Positions 9,740 to 21,100 of a stretch of 64,000 bases of DNA are shown here, piece by piece; position 1 is the first letter of the stretch; each line of letters begins with the position of its first letter. Both the position numbers and the translations under genes were made by a program. Source of the DNA: Undaria pinnatifida (taxonomy: Eukaryota; Sar; Phaeophyceae; Laminariales; Alariaceae); contig JABAKD010000022.1 of NCBI GenBank assembly GCA_012845835.1, forward strand, positions 12,182,718 to 12,246,717, given 5' to 3'. Under the pieces are notes generated by a model. The model did no database searches and was not told where the DNA came from. It worked only from the letters and a program-made list of their open reading frames with translations.

Positions 9740-12480
9740 TCTCTTGGGCAGGACGCCCCCCCTTCCCCCCTGCCCCCCCGCTCCCTTCCCCCCTGTCGCC
9801 GACGGTGGATGCCGCTGCCGCGGCCTTTGCGTGTCACTCTGCAGCTTTGCATCTCGCGCGCGTCATGCCTTTTCTGCATGAATGACTCTGCTACCTCCAC
9901 TACCCGTCAAAACCATCTGCCGGCCTTCTGTGCATTCTTTCGCCACTCTTCGAACTTTATTCCAAAGACCGACATACGCTCTTTCAGGTGCGCCATCCAG
10001 TCTTTCTGTTACCCCCCTGGGTAACCCTTACCCCCAACAAGCTCCCCAAATATCATCCTCTGTGGTAGACGTTCCTTCCCCGTGCGTGCCACGAATCCCG
10101 CAAACAACATCCTCCGTTTGCGCACTATCGCCTCTATGCTCTCGGAAGCTGTCTTGGCAAGCGCGTCGGCGTACGATAGGGTGTGGTTGTTATGCTTCTC
10201 TTTCCGCCATCCGAGGCATCGGAGGAGCATGGAGTGGTGAACCCGTCGTAGCCTTTCATAGTCAGGCTTGTTCGGGCTTCACGTAATGCAGCCGTAGAGT
10301 AGAGTCTCGATCACCTCGGCTTTCACCAACCGCACCTTCAACCGTAAGCGCACACCCGGGCGATCATAGATTTCCATCTTGTACCACTGGAAGCACGCCC
10401 AGGCTCTCTGAAGACGCCGCGTGATCTCGATGCTGAAATCTCTGTGTGCGCTGATAGCTCCGCCCAAGTACACAGACTCGATCGTTTGATTGTTTGTTTG
10501 TCTGTTTGTTCGTTTGTTTGCTTGTTTTTTGCACACTTCTACTTTCCAGCTTCTGGACAAGCCGTGGTCAGAGGTGGAGTCGTCCCTTCTCGCCCCCGGT
10601 TCTTGCCTTCAATTTTTGTCGCGTACAGGGCTCAGCAATCCCAATGCTCGTCGATTTTTCATCGAGTGCTGCTAACTCACGCTCTCGCGCTTTCCGCAAG
10701 TCAATTTGTGCACAAGAAAAGTCCCCACCAATTTATACGAGTATGCACTCGGGGGAGCTCGAACTCACGAAACTGACCTATACCAGGGTCGAGGATGACC
10801 TGATACGCCACCGGGGCGACCGGTATGTATACCTGGCCGGCTGCATTGATGGCGAACGACATCTCCCCGCCACCTTTATTCTGCAGGCACATGCTCTCCT
10901 TTTTGGCCTCGGAAACCGTAAGCCCGAATGCCGAGCACGCAGTCACGATCACCGTCATCATCCTCTCCAACCTTCTGATGATCGCAATATGATGCCCACA
11001 TCGTCAGCGTACAGCATACCCCACAACCGCTGCGCCTCCTCCTCCCCCCCCCCCTCCGCCGCCCCGCCCGTCGACTGTGCCTATGAGCGGTGTGCCCCTC
11101 TTCTCCCCTATTTCCTTCTTTCGTTGGAGCCGCACCATGTTGTCCGTGACGGCTGCATCAGAGAGGAAGCGTTTCTCGGCCACACGCAGTACCGCCGTGA
11201 AAAACATGTTGAACAGCAGTGGCGCGAGCACGGACCTTTGCCGGAGGCCTTGCCCCACGTCGAACTTGTCCGAGCACTCTCCGTCATCCAACCGCACAAA
11301 TACTTGCATGCCGTCGTGGAATTGGCGGATGACGGCGGGCATTCTCGATGGCACGCCAAAACGAGCAAGGACATCCCTCAGAAGGGTTCGGTCGACGGAG
11401 TCATATGCTTTGGTGAGGTCGATAAAGCACAAGTTCCAGGGGTTGTCCTTCTTCCGCGCCAGTTTCTCCAGGCGTCGTACTACGAACACCATGTCAACCA
11501 TCGAGCGTTGGGGTCTGAACCCACAGTGTTCCTCCGGTAGAATGTTCTCGCGTTCGCAGTAGTCGCTAAGGCGACCCGCGATTACTTGAGGAGTACTTTG
11601 CCTGCGCGAGCCACGAGGGAGATGCCACGATAGTTGCCACACTCTGTCCGATACTTTTTTCTTGTGCAGCATATTAATCGTTGCATCTTTATCTTTCCAT
11701 TGTTGCGGCACGCCACCTCCCCTTCACTCAGCGACGGTGATATCGCGGAACTTTCCGAGCGTGTCCAATTCTCCTTCGTCGGCCAAGACCTTTAGGAGCT
11801 CGGCCGGGAGGCCATCGGGCCCTACCGCGTTTCGGTTCGCTAACGCATGGATCGCTTCCTCTAATTCGTACCTAAACGGGACATCGTCTGGTGGTCTGTA
11901 CGGGGGACACTGCTTAAGCTCGTCTACAATGCTCGGATCAAGGGTCGGCGACTTGGTGTTAAGCAATTTATAAAACCACCTTACCCACCGCTCCCGGATG
12001 AGGGCATTATCCCGCAGCAATCGACCTTCCTCGTCCTTGATGTACTGCGAGTTAAGAGCCCTCTTCCCTTCCACATCCATCCCCTTTAGATGTTTGTAGA
12101 AGCCAAACGGATCGCCTTCTCGAATACGCCTTACGAGTCGGCTGACGTAATCTTCGAACAGCCTCTCACAGCTTCCGCCCGCGTGCGTTTGAGCTGTTTG
12201 CTGGTCGCCTTCAAGGCTTGCCGTAGGCCACGATCATTTGGAGCAGAACGAAGCCGTTTCCTTGCGTCTTCCCCATCCTGCCATCATGCATCCAACTCCA
12301 CTTTCGTTTCCTCGGTCGCACACCACCCCCTCGGTACTTGCTTGCGCCGAATAGGGGGCGCTATGTCGGCCGCATTCGAAAGTAGAGTCTTGGTAAATAC
12401 CGAGGTCATGTCGTCAACGCTTCCGGTATTAGTACCGGCTATCGCGGAGAAAAACTTGGCGGCTATCGCTTCTTAATATA
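9740..12480 (-). mobile_element. 5'-truncated, decayed LINE (non-LTR reverse transcriptase)
   Basis: Minus-strand frames together spell the reverse transcriptase of a non-LTR retrotransposon. In order they show GPDGLPAELLK near 11810, FIDLTKAYDSVDRTLL near 11400, QGLRQRSVLAPLLFN near 11240, the catalytic YADD at 11000-11011, and the thumb/C-terminal block YLGGAISAHRDFSIEITRRL near 10450, followed by SMLLRCLGWRKEKHNNHTLS near 10220. The 5' part with endonuclease is absent. An in-frame stop at 12284-12286 and several single-base frameshifts (near 12150, 11715 and 10970) show that it is dead. A 330-bp SINE has inserted between the YADD half and the C-terminal half. Confidence 0.88.
10495..10830 (-). 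mobile_element. tRNA-like SINE inserted in the LINE
   Basis: On the minus strand the element begins near 10825 and carries a B-box-like GAGTTCGAGCTC near 10755-10768. It ends with ACCACGGCTTGTCCAGAAGC and a (CAAA)n-type A-rich tail to about 10495. A plus-strand relative with the same order of blocks is at 46762-47075. The insertion splits the LINE frame between AINAAGQVY and ESVYLGG, so the SINE is younger than the LINE copy. Confidence 0.75.
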
Positions 12481-12535
12481 AACTACCCGTGCATCATTAG
12501 GTGTATCGCACGACGTACACTGACGTGCGCGCTAA

Positions 12536-12950
12536 ATGCGAAACGAAAAATCAGAGGTGTCTCCTGTCATGGTTACCACTGCTGGTATCGAAATGCTACT
12601 GACCGAAACATGCCCCGGAGCTACAAGTTTTTTTTTTCTGCGTACGTTCTTGTGCGAACTTGTAGGCACAGGTTTCGATTGTCAGAGCTCTACGTACTCG
12701 TACAACAGTTATGACCAGGTCGGTCTTACGCGATGTACACTGATGAGCGGGCGAGCTACGAATTAAGTGTCTGATGTGTTGTTTCGTCTACCAGTTCTGG
12801 CAAGTCATACTCGTACTCGTGTCGTACTGGTGTGAATATGCGTACCATATATAGGCTAGGTGTCTGATGTCATGGATAGCACTGCTTCTGTGAAAGTGCT
12901 ACTGGCCGAGACATGTTCCGGAGCTACAAGGATGTACATGCATTTTTTTT
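12536..12950 (+). repeat. Diverged direct duplication next to the (AAC)n tract
   Basis: The segment near 12560-12635 recurs near 12866-12932; both contain CTACTG-CCGA-ACATG and CCGGAGCTACAAG. In addition, 12695-12845 is repeated at 13745-13945 (shared words CACTGATGAGCGGGCGA and CTCGTGTCGTACTGGT). The (AAC)n block is thus bracketed by related sequence. Confidence 0.55.
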
Positions 12951-13278
12951 TTCCAACTGACTTGCTTCTGTCGTGCGTATGTGTAGTGGTAGGTACTATG
13001 TGTAATATATACGTGGTAGTCTTTCTTGGGTAGCAAGCGGTAGAGTCGGTTTTTTCCAAGCGCGAGTAATGAGACGTATGCACCAGTATGGACCTGGCAC
13101 ATCGTAGGCTGACCACCGATTTCACTTTTATGTGTTTCTGGTGCTCCGGCATGAATTGCGTCAGATGTGATATATGCGTGTACCACCTGTGGTTTGTGTT
13201 TTTTCCCTGGGGTATTCCCCAGCTCCAGAGTGACTGGAGCCTGTCCTGTGACCACGGACTTGATTATGCGAGTTAATG

Positions 13279-13280
<2 letters not shown>
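12950..13280 (-). repeat. (TTG)n-associated dispersed repeat, copy 2
   Basis: This is a reverse copy of the block at 9050-9400, sharing GTGACCACGGACTTGATTATG and the CCTGGGGTATTCCCCAGCTC region among others. On the minus strand it is preceded by the (TTG)n/(TTC)n microsatellite at 13279-13638, the same arrangement as in copy 1. Confidence 0.7.
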
Positions 13281-13639
<359 letters not shown>

Positions 13640-13949
13640 TACTGGCTACGAGTGTTGACCCCTGTGAAGCCCCAAAATCCCTCCCTAAACTAGATTCAAG
13701 TAAATTTGCCCCCAAAAACGGTTTGCCGTGGTGAAGGCGTTAAGAGCTCTACATACAGTACTCGCACATCAGCTATTATCAGGTCGGTATTGTACGATGC
13801 ACACTGATGAGCGGGCGAACCACGAATTAGACTAATGCTGCTGTATATATCAGATGCATTGCCTAGTCTACCAGGATTGGAATGCCATACTCATACTGTT
13901 GTACTCGTGTCGTACTGGTATCAATATGCGCACCATGTATTGCATAGGG

Positions 13950-15890
13950 GTAGAATGCGGACAAGTTACACAGCGGTAGTCTAAACTATTAATACTATAC
14001 CTGGTACGAGGTAGTGATCGGCGAGACTTTTGTCACCTGTTGCTATACTCGGAGTCCCGAGTTCTCGACCCCCTTGCCCACCGAGCGCGCTTTGAAGTGG
14101 CGCTCATGATCCGTCGTTGAAACACCAACTACTGGTGTTGCGTTGCATATCCAAACCTGGTGGTAATACGAGTACTGACCTCAGCCGATAGAGGCGAAGT
14201 CGCAGGATAAACGTCCACTTCATTGTGTACGGTGTACGGTGTTTGGTACCTTGTTGGACCGAAACTTAATAATACTATAAGTACAATTTTGAGATATAAA
14301 CAATCCCTATATTTATGAACGTTGTGGTATTATCGGTATTAAACATCAAAATGATGTCGAAAATGAGAGAACTGATCGCGTTTTAAATTTTCCGACGGTT
14401 TCATATTCTCATGGGACTTACAACAGATATTTAGCTTTTTTGGGAAGGGAGGATAACAAGCAACAACTCGTGCACCACCGCGAGAGAGCGCGGCGCCACA
14501 ACACCAGAGGAAGGTTGCCCCAAAGTAACCCTCAAAGGTCTAGCCAGATCGCGTAAGGCGGCGCATCTGCTCATGGCCAGCTCGGACGGTGAGCATCTTC
14601 CTTGCGGGGTGTCTCCTGTTCTCGACCTGAGCACCCACCCATGTTCGCATTTTATTTCAGTAGTACCTTCCGCGTGGGTTCGCCCAGCCCTCTGGCGGGG
14701 TTCCTGCTACTCTGTAGTATACTGCTGTGCTGGCACCTCTGGTAGCATTGGCATTGCCTTGCGGAGAGACGGGGTGCACGTCATCTTCTCTTTCACAACT
14801 GCAATGAGACATGTTCCTAGCCTCCGCACCATAATGGCGTCCCTTGAAAAAGGCCGCGGGTTCCCTCCCACCGAGATCAAACAGCAATATCGCACGGTCA
14901 ACCCACCTTTCGCGCGAGTACGTCGAACATCATACTCCGAAGTATGCCGATAAGAGCCATCAGACAGACACACTCGAGAGAACACCGCCCGGAATGGCCT
15001 GTTGTAACTAAGGGCCTGGTGATGGTGGCGCAATCTGGAAGAGGATCTTGGCTATACTTTGCTCTCTAACATATATAGGGCACGGTGGTGTGTTGTGCCA
15101 GGGGAACACGTTTGGTCGCATCGTGTTTTGCAGCGAGTGGATGGCCTGCCTTTGTGGCTTGCGCCTTGTGTTTTTCGATCGAAGCGATGCTCTCGTATTA
15201 TTAATAGCTTTCGATCGAAGAAGCGACGCTCGTATTGTTAATAGCTACGCTACGAAGGTATTCGAGTAGCTGCTCTTATATCCGCAGTTTTCCCGTCGGC
15301 TCAAACTCGCGCAACACGAAAGCAGACCTGTATGCTCGTGCATTGTACTATATAAGAAGAGTACCCGGTACGTGCAGCAGTCCAGCAGTAAGTACCTAAT
15401 CGAAGTATCAAAGTATCGCAGTAGAGTATAATATCTGGCACGTGCTCTGTTCGAACTCTGAGCGAGTACTTGGCACGACGGCAGTATCAGTACCAGGTAC
15501 ACGTTTACTACTAATACTGAAACATAGACCCACACTAATTCCAATTGGTTTGTCCCCGAAAGTGTGGATGGAGCTCTCGAATCTAAGTTCTGAAGAGAAG
15601 GTGCTGTACCTGTGCCTGATACCTGACCAATGATACATCCCGAAAAATATCAATAGTTGATCAATGAACGAGTTTCTCGAATACGAGGTACCCTGGTACT
15701 GCTGTCTAAAAGGGGCTACCTATTCGGGCTTCAACATGAAAAATGTGCTGAAAACAAAGCGATTCCACCATCAACCGCACAACAGAACGGGGGCGGGGGT
15801 GCAGGGATGGGGCAATTGTCCGGAGTGCTACACAACAAGGAGACTTACAACAAGCGCGCACGCAGCATGATGATGTTCTCGTTCTTGTAC
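13950..15890. other. Intergenic, no gene recognised
   Basis: I find no domain or mobile-element signature. There are short local duplications, for example TCGATCGAAG-AGCGA-GCTCGTATT twice near 15175-15240. There are also repeated GTACCAGGTAC-type words, as at 13998-14007 and 15490-15500. Confidence 0.4.
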
Positions 15891-15895
15891 GTACA

Positions 15896-16108
15896 CAGTA
15901 TAATAGTAGGCCCCCCAGTAAAGCGGTGGTGTGCTACGAGTACGATAGAGAGCAAAGTGACCGCCTTATTGGGGAAAGCTGCCTTGTTTAATTCCACGTT
16001 GTGAATGCAGTTCCCTAATAACAGTCGCGCCAAGCGATTTTAACCGCCTTATATCGGGATACCGCATTACTCAGACCGCCTTATTGGGGGACCCCTAGTA
16101 TTGTACTG
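15896..16108. mobile_element. CAGTA-ended MITE, copy 1
   Basis: The terminal inverted repeats are about 31 bp long. The left end starts CAGTATAATAGTAGG; the right end, reverse complemented, starts CAGTACAATACTAGGGGTCC. Both run into a run of C and then AA(G)GCGG. The interior carries alternating ACCGCCTTAT and AAGGCGGT words, so the whole element is strongly self-complementary. It has no coding capacity. Confidence 0.75.
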
Positions 16109-16130
16109 CTGCACGCTCTTCCGGGACGCG

Positions 16131-16308
16131 AATAAGGCGATGTTGTGCCAGAGCAATATTACCGCCTTATTGGGGGAAGCCGCCTTATTCACTCCAGGCT
16201 GAGAGTGCAATTCCCTATTAATAGTCGCGCCAAGCGATTTTGACCGCCTTATATGGGGACACCGCATTACTCGGACCGCCTTATTGGGAGACCCCTAGTA
16301 TTGTGCTG
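16131..16308. mobile_element. CAGTA-ended MITE, copy 2 (5'-truncated)
   Basis: This copy follows copy 1 after a short spacer and lacks the left terminus. Its right end, ACCCCTAGTATTGTGCTG, matches copy 1, and both are followed by a related CGCACG-TC-TCCGGGACGCG flank. That implies local duplication of element plus flank. Confidence 0.65.
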
Positions 16309-16433
16309 CCGCACGTTCGTCCGGGACGCGGGTGATAAGAACGCGTTTTTGACGCTTTTCGAAGGGTTATTGTGTACTTGACCCACAAGGACCCATGTTT
16401 GGCGACCCAAAATCATGGCTACTATTAAAGGTG

Positions 16434-16621
16434 CAGGGTAGGGGTCCCGCGGTAAGGCGGTGGTGTGCTATAGAGAGCAATACGACCGCCTTATTGGGGG
16501 AAGCCGCCTTATTCATTCCGGGTTTTGAGTGCTATTCCACAGTCGCGCCCAGCGATTTTGACCGCCTTATATCGGGATACCGTCTTACTCAGACCGCCTT
16601 CTTGGGGTGCCCCTGCTGCTG
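16434..16621. mobile_element. CAGTA-ended MITE, copy 3
   Basis: The left end starts CAGGGTAGGGGTCCCGCGG. The right end, reverse complemented, starts CAGCAGCAGGGGCACCCC. The interior matches copies 1, 2 and 4 (GCCGCCTTATTCATTCC, then GCGATTTTGACCGCCTTAT). Confidence 0.7.
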
Positions 16622-16624
16622 TAG

Positions 16625-17440
16625 TGCGGTCTTAGCAAGCGTCTAGTTGGAGCGTGCAGCGGTTCGAGTACCGCCGTGCTGCGCCTGTATCTGTCTATAT
16701 CTATTGATTGCTCGAGTTCCATTGCAGTGAAAAAGCAGCCCCAGCTGTACGCTGGACGATCTCGATGTTGACCCTGGTTCTCCGTATTAGGCAGCCTGTG
16801 TATGATGCAGCAGCAGAAGCAGCGCGGGTCATACCATATGATGTGCCTGCTGGCTATGAACGCCCAACAGCTGCCATTTGACGGCCATCGGCATCGCGCC
16901 TCCTGTGCACAGCAGTACCGGTACATCACTGCTGTGCACAGCAGTACCGGTACATCACTGCTGTGCAGCAGTATCCATGTCTTTGGTTTTAGTGGTTGAC
17001 TGGTTCCAAGCTTTGGGGGTGACCATCTGAAGACCGGGAACCAGGTACTTGCTTGTAGCAGGAGCACGGCACAAGCAACTGACCGCTTACATAGAACGTG
17101 AAAAAGGAAGGGCTTTCTTCCGTCGGGTCGGCTTGCTAAGGGCTATCATACGGTATGAATGGCGTTGGAATGGTGCGACGAGACACTCTTCCATAATGCT
17201 CTTGTGTATATGTAACCAGCGATAGGTGCAGACTGCAGTCCGCCGAATTGGACGCCTGGAGCCGAATTGCACGCTTGGAATTCCCACAGCCAGCCCTTGT
17301 CTCTCCGACTCAAACCCTTAAACTGCCACGGACCGCGGAGGGAGACTTGCGATCTTGCGATGTTGTTTCGCGTCCGCCCCCAGTTTGTGATTAGTCTACC
17401 TCTCTACGAAAACCGGTACCCGTCAGACACGAACGCCTGT
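16625..17440. other. Intergenic, no gene recognised
   Basis: A 24-27 bp direct repeat lies at about 16907-16960 (CTGTGCACAGCAGTACCGGT twice). I see no gene or RNA. Confidence 0.4.
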
Positions 17441-17690
17441 TAGCACCCCCTCCCCCGGTGCTTGCCGCCATTTTTGTCGCGCATAGGTTTCAGTACGCCC
17501 ACTCGCTCGTCGGTTTTCATCGATATTCGCTGTCTCACCCTCTTGCGCTTTCAGCGACATGATAAAGGCAACCGAAATGCTATTCATAACTAAAATTTAT
17601 AAAAAAATTCAAGGACGTCAGCCGTGAGTTCGACGAATTTCGGGTCAATACTCATCTTTGCAAGCTGCGTTGCTTCGTACATACACAGTA
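17440..17690. repeat. Partial SINE (-) joined to a GACGTCAG-type repeat (+)
   Basis: Positions 17440-17575 match the middle of the tRNA-like SINE on the minus strand (TTTTTGTCGCGCATAGG and TCGTCGGTTTTCATCGA blocks). Positions 17612-17690 match a second dispersed family with the core GACGTCAGCCGTGAGTTCG, followed by GACGAATTT and CAAGCTGCG. Other copies of that core lie at 20228-20310, 26456-26490, 46652-46735 (+) and 37450-37560 (-). Confidence 0.55.
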
Positions 17691-17798
17691 AGTTCTTGCG
17701 AGTGACGCACAGCAGCAGAGACTGCCTCTTGTACCAATTCCCTAGAACTCACACCCCAGACAACTACCAGACAACGATCAGTAGAACAAGAAAAAAGC

Positions 17799-17971
17799 GG
17801 GGCTTTCCACGGATCATGGCCCGGCCCGCGGATTGGGTCGGGTCAGGTGGTGTTGGAAATGTCACGGGTCGGGTCCAATCGGGTCGGGAGATTTTCAATA
17901 CCAACGGTCGGACTGGGTCGCTCTAACCTGATCTGACCCGCGAAACGCGATCTTGCCCGTGGCAGGCCCTG
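17799..17971. mobile_element. GGGTC-rich inverted-repeat element, copy 1
   Basis: The left end is GGGCTTTCCACGGATCATGG. The right end contains GCCCGTGGCAGGCCCTG, its diverged complement. The interior is built of GGGTCGGGTC words. Relatives are at 22806-22958, 38129-38484 and 51311-51515. The consensus terminus CAGGGCTTTTCACGGGTCA resembles the CAGGG ends of hAT-type MITEs, which is inference. Confidence 0.6.
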
Positions 17972-18102
17972 GACTAAACACGGTCGACCCCCCCCCCCCC
18001 CCCCGCCCCCGTTACTTGAAAAACACGATCGGTCCGCCCCGCCCCCTCCCCTCCCGTAATCTCCCTCCCCTCTCTTCTGCCTGCATGGTTGCATTTTCCA
18101 AG

Positions 18103-21100
18103 AATCGGACGATGACTTCATGCCGGGGCAGGCGGACGCAAGCGGTGGAGAGGCGGACGGTGGGAGTGAGCCCGACAGCGACGGTGAGCCATGCTCGCCA
18201 CATCGGAGGAGTGAGCAGGGAGTTTAAGCGTTCGGTGGAGCTGCTGCTAGTGCTGCTAGTGCTGCTGCTGCTACTGTTGCTGCTGCTTTTGCTGCTGTTG
18301 TCGCCATCACTATCCCCAATGACACAGATCGGCCCTCATCCCCCCAACTAAACCCCTTGTACGTACGAAGTGTAAGTCTGCTCATCTCTCGCTCCCCTTC
18401 CTTTTTGCGTTTTTTTATTTCACATCTGGAGAAGCGAGCGATGAGAGCGCGAGCAGCGATGGCGGTGGCGGCGGCAGCAGACAGCCCGCACAGCGTGGAA
18501 ACCCCGGGAAGGGGGGTGGCAGCAGCAGCTCGGAAAGCGGCGGCGATGACCCCATGGATGAGGATGATTATGGAGGGGGAGATTCTGGTGAGGAGGGGGG
18601 GGTGGTTCGGTTTGGTGCGGAAAGTGGAGTGGGGTGGAAGATGGGGTCGGGTGGGGTTGGGTGGGGTTGAAGGTGGGGTGGAGTGGAGTGGGGTGGGGGT
18701 GGGCGATGCGGGAGGTGCAATTGCCCCTGTTTTCGAGGGAGATGAGCCGTCGACGTGGAGAGCAGCCCTTTCTTCGTTTGTATGCTTCTTGTCTACAGTC
18801 CGATCTCGGCCTCCCTTTTTTTTCTTCTTTTTGTAGTTTTTTTCTTTTCTGTAATTTTAATAGCACCAAAAAATAAGACATAAGACCCACCCCCCCGAGT
18901 TTCTTGAAGCGCCCGCCGACCATTTACGCGCACAATTTTCCTACAGTCACAAACCTGCTGCGCGACGTCGTGGTGACAAATATATATATATATTACTCCT
19001 TAAACATCATTTTGTTGTTCTCCTCAACGTCCCAGACAAGGACAGCGACAGCGAAGATGGCGAAGAGGGAAGCGTCCCCGCTTCCAGAAAAAAGTCAAAA
19101 TCGAGCGGCAAGGACGGAAAGGGGAAGGGGAAGGGTAAGCGCAAGGACAAGAAAGGGAAGCGCTCTAGCTCGGGAGGGTCTGGTTCCGGGTCGAGCAAAA
19201 AGGGCAAGAGGAAGAGGGGCATGACGCCGGGGGCGGCGAGCCTGTTCGATGATGAGGCAGAAGAGAGTGACCGCGGAGGCGGCAGTGGGGGGAGTGACGA
19301 CGACGAGGAGGACGTGAGTTAATGTTGACGGAAAAATAAATGACACCATTCACCGTTCGGGTTGAATAAATACGTGTACAAAATTGCAGCAGCTGCTCGG
19401 AGAAGGCTCCTCAGCTTTTGTTAGACGTAGTTTTGAGCTTTTGCCGCGCTAGCATGCGATGAGGATGACCCCTCGGCCCCAAACTCTCCGTCATCTTGCT
19501 CCCCGACCCCGACTGTGTCGGAGGAGGCCTCGGGCATGCTTGCACCGTGCCCGGGCTGCCGGCGGGCAGGGTGTGCTGTACCCGTTTTTTGCAGCTGTGT
19601 TTCAAAACGTGCGCCTTGGTGTGCTTGCACCCCGTAAATATATGGCTGAATGTTGGTCGTTCTGCACCCCCTATGACCCGTACATCTACGTTGCGGCGCT
19701 CGTGCTGTAAGGAATGCGGGGTTCTGTTAGAGGCTGTTATCAGTCGGTATGCAAGTGGTTGACATTGCCGCCGAAGTTCAACGTTAAGCAATATCGGTGG
19801 CGCGAGAACTGGTACGTTTTTTAGGGTGACCAAATAGATGGTAAAGTGATCTTTGCAGCGTTAGCCTCTGCGGCGTGTTTCGGGTTGAAAGCAAGGGTCC
19901 GAGTGCACTGGCAGTAGAACAGAAAATAATGCCGCGATTGTAACCTTTCTTCACATGTAAGGTCTCGTGCTATGGGTGAGGAGATAACACGATTTTCCGT
20001 AAGGCGTTATTCCCACCGCTAGAATAATGTATACTAGAAAATAGTGTTGTTTCTGCTGAAAAAAAAAAATAACAGTTTTTCTTGCTCCAAGTATCAACAA
20101 AAACATTCGAAAAAAATATCCGGTGTGGCTCCGTAAAGAGCCTTGTGATGACGAAAACGTTCCAGCCCAATAGCATGCGTCGTTCATCGTGTTGGGTTTT
20201 AATAGGTTTTATGAAATTGTTCTAAACACGTCACCATTGAGTTCGATAGATTCGGGGTCGACAGTAGTCTTTGTAAGCTGCGTGATAAACCGGCCGCTCG
20301 TTTTTATAGATGCAGTATGCTTTGAATGTGTACGTGACTCCTATGGATGTTGTCAAGGTGAATATCAACAACAAAATGTTATCAACAGCATTGGTAGCTA
20401 CTCTACATTACTTCATTTCATTTTTTATACCAGCTAATTCGTCGGTGTTAATAGCAATACTTAACATGCCCTTTTCGCGCGTGTTTGTAGACGCCTTGTG
20501 AGTACTTGATTCTGGTGACACGTTGTTTGTATAGAGGCGTGAATTCTGTCGTGGTGGCGGCTTTTGTTGTTGTTGCTGCTGCTACTGGGTATCGTTTTGT
20601 ACACAAACGAGGCGTGTTTTGTAACTGTCGTTCGTTTTTGTTCCCCTTTCATCTCAGGACGAGGACAACGAGTACCGCCTCGACGGTTTCGTAGTAGGCG
20701 ACGACGACGAGTCGCAGAACGAGAGAAGGCGGCGGAGCAAGGGTGGCAGCGACAACAAGAGGAAACGCCTCCGCAAGGCTAGGGAAGAGGATGTCATGGA
20801 AGCGGCAGACGACGAGGATCTCGAGCTTATCCGCGAGGCCCAGGGTGTTAGGTGCGTTGCGGAGGCGTGTCACGGTAGGGGTAGCACGTTAATCTCCTGG
20901 GGGTTCTCTCTTGAGGAGCTCTCACCTGTGTTGCTCTGCCCACAAAACGATGAATGAGATGGAACATATAACGCCAAATTCTCTCGAAACCGGCGTTTTT
21001 TCAAAAACAGCCCCGCACTGGGTCGTTCAGCGTTCTGTGCTCTTTCACCGGCGCCGTGCTCCCCACTGAAGGCTTCAAATGACACGCCACGCCCGTGGGA

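Noticed and set aside
12719-12752. Hammerhead ribozyme-like word CTGATGAGCGGGCGAA (also at 13801)
   Set aside because: Stem II would be two pairs, the required GAAA is GAGC or GAAC, and I could not pair stems I and III.
14707-15033. 108-codon minus-strand frame as a transposon protein
   Set aside because: I could not match it to any transposase, integrase or capsid motif.
19411-19833. 140-codon minus-strand frame in SPT6 intron 3
   Set aside because: It has no domain and lies fully in an intron; it is probably chance in GC-rich sequence.
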